From an uncultured Caldilineaceae bacterium (GTDB lineage Bacteria; Chloroflexota; Anaerolineae; Caldilineales; Caldilineaceae): a stretch of 64,000 bases of DNA. The notes beneath the pieces were generated by a model, which searched no databases, was not told the origin of the DNA, and saw only the letters and a list, made by a program, of their open reading frames with translations. Position numbers and translations under genes: made by a program. Shown piece after piece: positions 49,606-57,524 of this stretch; position 1 is the first letter of the stretch, and every line of letters begins with the position of its first letter. The DNA lies in assembly GCA_951813625.1 (NCBI GenBank), contig CATOTS010000001.1, positions 62,001-126,000 on the forward strand, in the 5' to 3' direction.

Positions 49606-49858
49606 TGGGGAATCTGCCTTTTGGCGCGAGATGGGCCGGCTCGGTTGGGAAGTTTTGCATGATGTTGACAGCGTAGCATGGTGGGAGCGCTCTTGCACTG
49701 TATTTCGCCCTATCTTGCCTTTTGCGTCATGAGCCCGTCGTTTAGGCGGTTCATCAGGGTGTGCTGCCGGGCTGGCGGCGGCTTGGTGTTTGCGATGTGA
49801 GGTCAGTCAAGTTTGTAAGGTCTCCCTAGCGATAGTCTTGTGCCGCCGAAGTCGAGCG

Positions 49859-49908
49859 AAGTCCTGTAAAGTCCGGTCAGGTCCGGTTAAGTCCGGTCAG
49901 GTCGGGTC
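49859..49908. repeat. 10-bp tandem array (ARGTCCGGTY)
   Basis: Five consecutive 10-bp units starting AAGTCC/AGGTCC/AGGTCG, three of them AAGTCCTGTA- or AAGTCCGGTC-like, with few mismatches. It is a second array with exact 10-bp period in the same island. Confidence 0.8.
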
Positions 49909-50187
49909 GATCGAGTTTTTTGGGCCGGTCCTGGCTGGAATCCCTCGGTTGGATCGGCATGGTCATGACAGCGTAGCACGGTTTCAGATCTCTTGCCCGG
50001 AGTTGCGCGAAATAGGGTTGCGCGGCGGCGGCGATGCTGTTTCTACTGTCATTGCCGGCGCATGTCGCGCAGGTCATGGTCCTACTATAGCGCGCGCGGC
50101 TGGCTCTTGCACGCGATTCCACTCTTTTGGTCAATTGTGACTACCAAGGCCTAAAAAGTACATGTTTAGATAAGGGCACGTCGACAC

Positions 50188-50232
50188 TTGTCTGAACTGT
50201 GATTCAGCTGGTCTTTGTCTGAACTGTGATTC
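50188..50232. repeat. 18-bp direct repeat
   Basis: TTGTCTGAACTGTGATTC at 50188-50205 and again at 50215-50232, 27 bp apart, perfect. From memory, similar TCTGAACTGTGATTC strings are widespread in environmental genomes; I cannot verify this here. Confidence 0.8.
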
Positions 50233-50458
50233 GTCTGATTTTGGGATGGGGATGATTAACGGCGACGGTTCGGGCGGCGGTCTTCGGTCCGGGCAATTGG
50301 GCGTTAGGAGAGATGGGTTGGAATGGGGTAGCAGTAGATGCCGACTTTTCTGTCTATTCGTTGGGAATGTCAGCGAACCCTAGCCTTTCATCGCTGGAGG
50401 GCCGGAACATGGAAGGGGCGAAACTGGAAATTGCAAGGTTAAGGGCAAGGGCTCTATC

Positions 50459-50484
50459 CACGAAATTGCACGAATCTCCACGAA
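50459..50484. repeat. 10-bp-phased CACGAA array
   Basis: CACGAA at 50459, 50469 and 50479, exactly 10 bp apart. It lies 23 bp before a copy of the GC-rich core repeat. Confidence 0.7.
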
Positions 50485-50507
50485 GAACGTCAACGGCGGG
50501 TATTGTC

Positions 50508-50567
50508 AGGGGGGCGTTGCGGGGGGAGTCCCCCCGCACAAGGGAGGGCCGCAGGCCCGACCGTCCA
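50508..50567 (+). repeat. GC-rich palindromic core repeat, copy 2
   Basis: It holds GCGGGGGGAGTCCCCCCGC, then ACAAGGGAGGGCCGCAGGCC. It is followed by a heptamer array (CCAGTGA, CCAGTTG, CCAGG) at 50580-50598 and a GGAACTGCCGGGGG box. Confidence 0.85.
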
Positions 50568-50677
50568 GAACGGCGGTGGCCAGTGACCAGTTGCCAGGAA
50601 CTGCCGGGGGCGGGGGACAGGGGGCGGTGACGGGCGCCATGTTTCGAGCACGACACGGCGGCGGGTGGAGGGGTGTC

Positions 50678-50737
50678 AGGGGGGCGTTGCGGGGGGAGTC
50701 CCCCCGCACAAGGGAGGGCCGCAGGCCCGACCGTCCA
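50678..50737 (+). repeat. GC-rich palindromic core repeat, copy 3
   Basis: Same 60-bp core as copy 2, essentially identical, preceded by the GGCGGGTGGAGGGGTGTC box also found at copies 4-6. Confidence 0.9.
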
Positions 50738-51084
50738 AAAAGCTAGGAGAAAGTAAAGCGGAATGGAGAGAGAGAAGACACCTTCGCTCGCCTTATTCAG
50801 GGTCGCAGACTGATTGCGGCAGAGTAGTTACAATCGAACCTCGAAGTCTTTCAACTTTTTTTGCGAAGGAAACCTTAAGGATCTTTCTTGTTCCGAGCGG
50901 CCACCCGGTTGCGAGTGGACGCTACGCACAGACTGCGAGGAAGAGGACGCCAACGCTCGCGGCGGGGCCTCTTGCTTTAGTCATGGTTGTGAGAGGGATC
51001 CATATTGTACGGCCGGACTTGCGCGGCCCGGGCAATCAAGGAAGTGCGGAACTTGGCGTGCGAAACTGTTCGGAGAATCGAGAA

Positions 51085-51738
51085 TCAGAAGCCAAGCATG
51101 GAACGTATCAGGGGAATTGACTCGGCGCCGAGATAGGCGACGAGGACGTGCTTGATAATCTTGCCGCTGATCACCGGCAATAGAAAGCGGTGGATGGGAC
51201 ACCGAATTGCACCTGCCAGGATTCCGGCGACATCAAAGAGGGGCGATGGGATAATTGCGAGGACGAAGAGCACGGGCATGGTATAGCGGGTCGTAAGTCT
51301 GTGAAGTCTCGTATTGACGGCGCGCTGACGAAACATTTCGCTGCCGGTCGCACCTGCCAGATAGCCTGTTAGTTCCCCCAGCCCGCTGCCTAAGCCGGCT
51401 ACGATCCCGAGCAGCACGGGATTGAGGCTGGCTCCCAAGGAGAGCACAACGGCCAAGCCGGGGGCGGGCAAGATGACCGTTGCGTTGGAAATCAGGCTAA
51501 TCAGAAAGCTACTCGCATAGCCCCAGTGGCTGAAGCGCTGGACCAGTTCGTCGTTGAGGGCCAACCAGATTGACCCGGCTGTGATAGCGAGCAACGCGCC
51601 GACCTGCCACACCAGGTGCAGCGAACTGCGCGCCGGGGCGGCCTCCGATGTCTCCTCGCCGGTTGGCACGGCTGCTGCGCCGCTCGTCATCCAGTTCAAC
51701 GCGTTCCGCCAAAACCCTTCACTGCGGGTACGGCTCAT
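51085..51738 (-). CDS. VTT-domain (SNARE-associated/DedA-like) membrane protein
   Basis: A 217-residue membrane protein. A polar N-terminus (about 40 residues) is followed by about five membrane segments. The VTT/DedA-type core has SNATVILPAPGLAVVLSLG and GLGSGLGELTGYLAG with the conserved Gly-Glu and Gly. The PSPLFDVAGILAG segment and the Arg-rich HRFLLPVISGKIIKHV end complete the fold. Such proteins act as lipid scramblases or flippases; here it closes an envelope gene cluster. The gap to the cyclophilin gene is 93 bp. Transcript ends against the repeat island. Confidence 0.8.
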   Translation of the reverse strand: MSRTRSEGFWRNALNWMTSGAAAVPTGEETSEAAPARSSLHLVWQVGALLAITAGSIWLALNDELVQRFSHWGYASSFLISLISNATVILPAPGLAVVLSLGASLNPVLLGIVAGLGSGLGELTGYLAGATGSEMFRQRAVNTRLHRLTTRYTMPVLFVLAIIPSPLFDVAGILAGAIRCPIHRFLLPVISGKIIKHVLVAYLGAESIPLIRSMLGF

Positions 51739-51831
51739 GAGCAGAATTCCGAGTTGGTAATTTCATATTCCTGACAAAGGGTCTTTGGGGGATTCCGGAA
51801 GACAATCTCAACAAGCCTCCGCCATAGCGGG

Positions 51832-52647
51832 TTACTGATCAGCTTGATCGATTTCAATGGTTATAAGCAGATCGCCCGGAAATTCAGACGCACGGGCAGA
51901 CCTTGGGTCCCTGATTGTGAGAGAGAAGAGGACGTCGGTACCCTCGACGACCTCGCCAAAAATGGTATGGTTGCCGTTCAGCCAGGGCGTTTCTACGAGA
52001 GTCAGGAAGAACTGGCTGCCGTTCGTATTTGGCCCGGCGTTCGCCATCGCCAGAAGGCCGGCGCGGTCAAACTGCAAGCTCGGAACAATTTCGTCCTGAA
52101 ACTGGTAGCCCGGCCCGCCGGCGCCGCTGCCGGTCGGGTCACCGCCCTGGGCCATGAAGTTCTCCAGCACGCGATGAAAGTGAGTGTCGTTGTAGTAGCC
52201 TTGGCGGGCGAGGAAGATGAAATTGTTGACGGTTGCGGGCGCCTGTTCGGCGAAGAGGCGCACGCGCATGTCGCCTTTCTCGGTCTTGAAGGTGGCGTAG
52301 TACACGGCTGCGGGGTCTATGGTCATCTCGGGGGCTGCGTCGTACATGTTGTTGCGTTCGGCTGGTTCGAGCGCAGCCGCTTCGCCGTTCGAAGCCTCAG
52401 CGGGCTCACTCGCGGTGGCAGTAGGATCACTCGCAGACGCGGTTGGTTCACTTGCGGGTTCCGCTGGCTCACTTGAAGGCTCTGAAGAAGCGCCGCAGGC
52501 GGACATGACGAGCGCGGCAAACAGAAGTAGTGTCAGGAGGTGGCATCCGAGGCCGCGGCAGCGCACTTTGGACTGATCGGAGGGGGCGACCAGTGTGCGA
52601 GCGAATGAACGAGTTGAAAGCCATGTCAGGTTGTTAAGCATGTTCAA
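51832..52647 (-). CDS. Cyclophilin-type peptidyl-prolyl isomerase lipoprotein
   Basis: A 271-residue protein. An N-terminal signal with lipobox VMSAC is followed by a Ser/Glu/Pro/Ala repeat linker of about 45 residues (SEPSSEP, SEPTASASDP). The cyclophilin domain has FHRVLENFMAQGGDP, NTNGSQFFLTLVETPWLNG and HTIFGEVVEG, with the catalytic Arg, Phe, Met and Gln set. It is presumably anchored in the cell envelope and helps fold secreted proteins. The start could be 52647 or the ATG six bases in; the signal is unusually far from the start (about residue 50). Confidence 0.88.
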   Translation of the reverse strand: MNMLNNLTWLSTRSFARTLVAPSDQSKVRCRGLGCHLLTLLLFAALVMSACGASSEPSSEPAEPASEPTASASDPTATASEPAEASNGEAAALEPAERNNMYDAAPEMTIDPAAVYYATFKTEKGDMRVRLFAEQAPATVNNFIFLARQGYYNDTHFHRVLENFMAQGGDPTGSGAGGPGYQFQDEIVPSLQFDRAGLLAMANAGPNTNGSQFFLTLVETPWLNGNHTIFGEVVEGTDVLFSLTIRDPRSARASEFPGDLLITIEIDQADQ

Positions 52648-52668
52648 GATTGATTCCTTTCCTAGGGG

Positions 52669-53700
52669 TCATTGTTCCGGTGTACTTACAGCTGTTGCCG
52701 ACTCGTGTTTGGAAGCCAGCTTCTCCAGCCGCCACAGGGCGTAGACTGCCAAGAGCAGGATAGCCAGGGCGACGAAGAGGGCCTCTTGCAGGTTTGCCTG
52801 GGTCAAGAAAACGGAAGCCAGCCCAGTTGCACCGGCGATAAGAAAACAGATTAGCACAGATTCGCGCTGGCTGCCTGTGACAAGTGCGAGTCGGTGGCTG
52901 AGGTGGTCCTTGCCGGGCGTTGTGAGGGGGTTCCTGCCGCGTCGGAGACGGCTGAAGCATACCAAGGTTGTGTCGAAGATGGGCAGCGCCAGGATGAAGA
53001 CCGGAATCATCCAGGTTATGCTGGCACTGTTCATGGGGAAACGAAGCTTGATGGCGACGGCGGCCAGCAAGAAGCCGAGAAAGAGGCTGCCGGTATCTCC
53101 CATAAAAACGCGCGCCGGGTTCCAGTTGTAAACCAGAAAACCCATGCAGGCACCGCAAAGGGCGGCGGCCATTGTCCCGACCAGGTATTGACCGCTCATT
53201 GCAGCGAGGAGGGTGAAGAAGGCAGACGCGATGGTAGCGACACCGCTGGACAGTCCGTCCATATTGTCGAGCAGGTTGAACGCATTGGTGATTCCAATGA
53301 CCCAGAGGAGAGTCAGAATCAGGTCCAAAACGCCCTGGAAGAGGCGAACCTGAACACCGCTGATTACCAGGATCCCGGCGGCGGCGAGCTGGACGGCGAG
53401 CTTGACGTAGCTCTTCATCCCGCGCCTGTCGTCCAGGGCGCCGGCCAGACTGACGAGCGTGGCGCCGACGAAGATACCGACGACCTCATTGACGTAGCTT
53501 CTATCTCCCCAAAACGCCAAGGCGGCGATAAAAGCGATGTAGATGGCAGCGCCTCCCATCAGCGGCACGGGCGCGGTGTGGATCTTGCGGCCGGACGGCT
53601 GGTCGAGGATGCGCAGTCGCAGGGCGGCCAGCCGTACCAGCGGCGTGCCGCCGATAGCGATTATGAGGGCGCTGGCGGCCATCAAGAGGAAGGGGCTCAC
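52669..53700 (-). CDS. Polyprenyl-phosphate sugar-1-phosphate transferase (WecA/MraY family)
   Basis: A 343-residue multi-span enzyme that loads a sugar phosphate on undecaprenyl phosphate to begin a polysaccharide. Family signatures are [16 protein letters not shown], the Asp-Asp pair region [24 protein letters not shown] with the catalytic Asp, and [15 protein letters not shown]. The last Arg-rich loop ([22 protein letters not shown]) resembles WecA-type enzymes. It lies 30 bp after the O-antigen-ligase-like gene and 21 bp before the cyclophilin gene, so it is in an operon-like cluster. Confidence 0.92.
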   Translation of the reverse strand: MSPFLLMAASALIIAIGGTPLVRLAALRLRILDQPSGRKIHTAPVPLMGGAAIYIAFIAALAFWGDRSYVNEVVGIFVGATLVSLAGALDDRRGMKSYVKLAVQLAAAGILVISGVQVRLFQGVLDLILTLLWVIGITNAFNLLDNMDGLSSGVATIASAFFTLLAAMSGQYLVGTMAAALCGACMGFLVYNWNPARVFMGDTGSLFLGFLLAAVAIKLRFPMNSASITWMIPVFILALPIFDTTLVCFSRLRRGRNPLTTPGKDHLSHRLALVTGSQRESVLICFLIAGATGLASVFLTQANLQEALFVALAILLLAVYALWRLEKLASKHESATAVSTPEQ

Positions 53701-53730
53701 GCGATTGCTCGATTGCGGGTGAATGTCAAG

Positions 53731-56700
53731 CTATTTAAGGGAGTCAATGAAGGTCTGGATGTCCGGCTTTAAGTTTTCGGGCGCGAGCGCCAGAGCTTGT
53801 TGACCAAAGTGAAGAGCCTGTTCAAGGTTGCCCAGCTCTCTCTGGAGATCTGCCAGCCTCAAGGGCGTACGATAGTTTTCGGGCGCCAGGTCGAACAGCA
53901 CTTGCAATTGTGCAGCGGCTTCGGTCAGTTTTCCATTCTCTTGGTACACATCGGCCAGCAGGATGTAGATATCCGTGTATCCGTCCGGCACTTCGAAGTC
54001 GTTTTCGAGCAATTCGACGACCCGGTCTGCCCAGAGAATGGCTTCGTCATGGCGTCCAAGTTCGATGTAGAGAATAAGCAGGTTGCGCAGCGTCCCCAGG
54101 TTGGTCTGGTCTATTTCAACGAGCTGTAGATTGGTGGCCAGCGCTCCTTCCAGATCGCCTGCCTGCGATTGCGCTACTCCCAATTGGCTGAGCAGGTGTA
54201 GGTTTCCCGGCAAGTGTTCCAGACTGCTGAGCAAGGTCTCAACCGCTTTGTCGACGCTGTCCATCCGCCTGTGGAGCTCTGCCAGGAAGACGTAAGTGGC
54301 TTCATAGCGATCGTCGAGGGAGAGACTGTGCAGGAGGGCCTCTTCCGCCTCCTCGTTCCTGCCCAGCAATGCAAGGTTATTGGCCTTCTCATTCCATAGA
54401 TGGGCGGCATTGGGGCTGAGGGTCAAGGCCGCCGAATAGTGCTGCAGGCTGCTTTCGAGGAAATTTGTGCGCGCTTGCGGGTCATCGACCAGGTCCGACC
54501 AGCTTCGGTAGAGACGCGCCAGATTGGCGGCGTGATCTGTGTTGAGCGGGTTGACCACTTGGGCGCGTTGCAGTACGACTTCGGCGTATCGCAACAGGTC
54601 TTCTTTTCCCATCTGCTGCAACTCAGAACTTGAAATTCCCAGAGCGTGAGTGAGTGAGAGTTCGGCCGGCTGAAGGTGAGAGCCTTGAACCGGCGCGTCG
54701 GAAGCTTCTGCCAAAAGACTGCGGCCGTAGAAGAGCATGTAGTAGTCCTCGGCCGGTCGCACTGCCAGCGCGCGTCTATAGAGGTCGGCGCTGACTGCCC
54801 AATCTCCGTTGCTGTCGTAGACCTGTCCTTGTTTGTAATATACATCGGCGCGGACCTGCGCGATGTTTACGTTGCTTACGATGAGAAAGGCAACGGCTGA
54901 AGCCAGGACTGCGCCGCTCACCGCGGCAAGGGTCCTGCCCGTCGATACCCGCTTCCGGTCAGAGCTTGCGCGCCTGGCAATCACCAAGCCTGCGCCAAGA
55001 CACCACAGCAGAACGGTCCAGGTAAAGAAGCTATAGTGTCCCGCGATTTGATCGAGGAATTGACCGACTTCGTCGAAGGTCCTGTTTCGCACGAGGCGAA
55101 GGGCGAAGAGCAGCCCATACAAAAGCCAGCCCAGCACCAGGGTCAGGCCGTACACTCCCAATGACTTCATCCAAGTCTGTATGGTACTTGACATCTCTCC
55201 TGATGCGATAACGCCGTCTGCGCGCTTCGGTCCGGAGGAGGCGTTGGCTACCGGCCCGGAGATTCCGGGGGCCGGCCGCTGCAGGTATTCCGTAGAAGAA
55301 CCCAAGACGGCGGCGATCAGGATAGTGAAAACAAATAGCCAGAACACAGGTGAGCCGCCTGTCTGCCCATGACTCGTGACAGTCACGGTCAGGCTTTTGA
55401 ACAGGGTCGAGAATGCACTGGTCGAGCCCTGAATGTCTCTTACAAAAAGAAATACGACCGTCCACAGCACGAGAAGGTCAGGAAGAGCGGATGCCGGGAT
55501 GGACTCGAGTGAGATGAATCCCGGAGCGCTATTGCGGCGCCGCCTGCGGCTCGATCTGGAACGCGCCGGGCGTCGTTCGCCTCGAGCTCGCTCGGTGTTC
55601 GGGGTCGATCCCGGAGCGCCGGACGACCCAACAGCAGTGAACGACGCCGGGACTAGCCATCGCATCCCCAAGACGAGAAGGAGTGCGGCGACAATCCAGA
55701 AGTAGGTGCGTGTGGCTGCGATCGCGATACCGAAGTGAATCTCCACATAGTGGGCGATGATGGCGGCAAAGAGCGCCACGATGAGGAGCTGGCGGCGGCG
55801 TTCGCGGGGGGCTGTTTGTGACTCCGGCTGGATGAAAACAGCCAGTGTGACATAGGCTATCAGTCCCAAAACCAGTCCGGTCGGCCAGTTCACTCCCAGA
55901 AAACCGGCGCTGACGCCGAGCGCCAGGAAGGCGACGCTGAGGATCAGGCCGCCTCCAATTGAGAGGGAGAAGAAGAGGGCAGCATCTCGCCGGGAACGGA
56001 TCAGCCCAAGCCAGCGGAGGGCCCAGAAGAAGATCGACAGGAAGAGAAGAGAGTTCGCCAGGAAGCCAAGGCCGCCTGTGATGGCCAAGCTGTCCCATGT
56101 CTCGTTGTGGGACCTGTCCGGTGTGCGGTTGCGAGCCTCCCATTGGGCGAGCTCCGGTTGGTAGAACCTGTTATAGGCCAGCCACATTGCTTCGGGCCCG
56201 TAGCCAATTAACGGGCGCAAGGGATTGAGAGAATCATCTTTTCCGTCAGGAAAGGTCAGTGGTTCATGGGGTGCGACCAGTTCGGCCACCCCCTCCCAGA
56301 TGAGTACGCGAACGCGGCCGGTGCCGGTGGCACTGTCCAGCATGGTTGCTAATCGACCCCAAACAGGAACTTCGCGGAAGCCGGCGCCCAAAGCCGTAAT
56401 GTTGAGGAGAACAAGGAGGACAGCGACGGGTGCACTGAGCCCCACCCAGACCGCCGTCCAGGCGCGATAGTTGCGCGGGCGTAGACCTGTCAGGAATAGA
56501 AGAACGAAGATATAGATTCCGCCGGCCAGGCCCAGCCAGGGGCCGCGGCTCTGCGTCCAGAAGATTGCAATCAGTTGGACGAAAAGCACGAACAGGTAGC
56601 AACCACCTGCCAGGATGCCGGCAAGGGTTCGGTCTGGTTGAGAAATCGACCCGCTTTGGGTTTCATCCGCTATTTCGGCGTCCTGCGATCCCTCTTGAAG

Positions 56701-57396
56701 CAGAAAGACAAAGCTGGAGACGGCCCTCTCGAGCGTGAGAAAGAAGGCCATAATGAGGTAGGCAGCCAGGAAGATGGCGTTGCCGGCATTGGCGGCGACG
56801 CGAGTTATCACATCTTCGCCCCAAGGCAAGGGATCCCTTCCAAAGTGCTGCATCACGCCGTAGATGGCGATGGGCAGGCTGGTGAGAACGACTGCATGTT
56901 GCAGGCGCCGCAATTGGGAAGCGTGCCGCAGGTGGGCAACGGTCAGAAGGGCGATTGTGAGATAGCTGGCAAAGGTGTAGGCGCCCTGCAGGCGGTGATA
57001 TGATCCCCACCAACTTACTGAGGGGGAGATGCTGAGAATCGTACTGATCGCATAGGAGACAATCAGTAGGGCGAAGGGCAACAGCAGCGGCTGTTTCCAC
57101 AAGCCGGCCAGCTGCCTTTTTCCGAGAGCGAGCTGCGCGCCCCTTGCTTCCTGTGGCTGGCCGCGGCCGGTCGAAGTGTCGTCCCAAGCCGGCAGCCAGA
57201 GCCGTCCGCCGTCAATGAGCTTCACCAGGTAGGCCAGGAGCATGACGAGCGCGATGGAACGAAGGAGGCTTATCTTGTCCGGTTCGAAGACCCGGCTGGA
57301 GTAAACATTGAAGAAAAGCGGCGTCACGATTAGCGCCGCCAGCCAGCAGGCCTCAATTGCCGATTCGCAGTAGGTCTGGATCTTCGAGCGTTGCAT
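53731..57396 (-). CDS. O-antigen ligase/polymerase-like protein with TPR tail
   Basis: A 1221-residue protein. The first about 620 residues hold at least ten membrane helices and the Wzy/O-antigen-ligase region: SYAISTILSISPSVSWWGSY, TQSRGPWLGLAGG, and GYGPEAMWLAYNRFYQPE with DRSHNETWDSLAITGGLGF. The Arg/Ser-rich stretch (RRPARSRSSRRRRRN) near 620 separates a second membrane block. From about residue 840 on are TPR units (AADLYRRALAV-type) to the end. It likely polymerises or ligates surface polysaccharide. A GT2-style protein-O-linked ligase is another option. Confidence 0.82.
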   Translation of the reverse strand: MQRSKIQTYCESAIEACWLAALIVTPLFFNVYSSRVFEPDKISLLRSIALVMLLAYLVKLIDGGRLWLPAWDDTSTGRGQPQEARGAQLALGKRQLAGLWKQPLLLPFALLIVSYAISTILSISPSVSWWGSYHRLQGAYTFASYLTIALLTVAHLRHASQLRRLQHAVVLTSLPIAIYGVMQHFGRDPLPWGEDVITRVAANAGNAIFLAAYLIMAFFLTLERAVSSFVFLLQEGSQDAEIADETQSGSISQPDRTLAGILAGGCYLFVLFVQLIAIFWTQSRGPWLGLAGGIYIFVLLFLTGLRPRNYRAWTAVWVGLSAPVAVLLVLLNITALGAGFREVPVWGRLATMLDSATGTGRVRVLIWEGVAELVAPHEPLTFPDGKDDSLNPLRPLIGYGPEAMWLAYNRFYQPELAQWEARNRTPDRSHNETWDSLAITGGLGFLANSLLFLSIFFWALRWLGLIRSRRDAALFFSLSIGGGLILSVAFLALGVSAGFLGVNWPTGLVLGLIAYVTLAVFIQPESQTAPRERRRQLLIVALFAAIIAHYVEIHFGIAIAATRTYFWIVAALLLVLGMRWLVPASFTAVGSSGAPGSTPNTERARGERRPARSRSSRRRRRNSAPGFISLESIPASALPDLLVLWTVVFLFVRDIQGSTSAFSTLFKSLTVTVTSHGQTGGSPVFWLFVFTILIAAVLGSSTEYLQRPAPGISGPVANASSGPKRADGVIASGEMSSTIQTWMKSLGVYGLTLVLGWLLYGLLFALRLVRNRTFDEVGQFLDQIAGHYSFFTWTVLLWCLGAGLVIARRASSDRKRVSTGRTLAAVSGAVLASAVAFLIVSNVNIAQVRADVYYKQGQVYDSNGDWAVSADLYRRALAVRPAEDYYMLFYGRSLLAEASDAPVQGSHLQPAELSLTHALGISSSELQQMGKEDLLRYAEVVLQRAQVVNPLNTDHAANLARLYRSWSDLVDDPQARTNFLESSLQHYSAALTLSPNAAHLWNEKANNLALLGRNEEAEEALLHSLSLDDRYEATYVFLAELHRRMDSVDKAVETLLSSLEHLPGNLHLLSQLGVAQSQAGDLEGALATNLQLVEIDQTNLGTLRNLLILYIELGRHDEAILWADRVVELLENDFEVPDGYTDIYILLADVYQENGKLTEAAAQLQVLFDLAPENYRTPLRLADLQRELGNLEQALHFGQQALALAPENLKPDIQTFIDSLK

Positions 57397-57524
57397 ACAG
57401 GGATTCAGCCGAAGGCGCGGTTCAAATTGAAATAACTGTAAGGGTCATTTTACAAGAATTGAGAAAAGTTGCCTCAGCCAAATTTTGCAGCCACCTTGGG
57501 AAGAATTTGGGTCAGGACGGGGAT

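Larger units (their letters stand above)
48157..51084. other. Long non-coding, repeat-rich island
   Basis: About 2.9 kb between two minus-strand genes has no frame with a recognisable product or convincing ribosome site; all ORFs are under 155 codons and without motifs. Base composition shifts: 49.0-49.6 kb is clearly more A/T-rich than the flanks. It holds three arrays with exact 10-bp period, several ~50-bp dispersed units, an 18-bp direct repeat and two cores of the GC-rich modular repeat. It may be an old insertion or an unrecognised non-coding RNA or chromosome-structuring locus. Confidence 0.7.
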
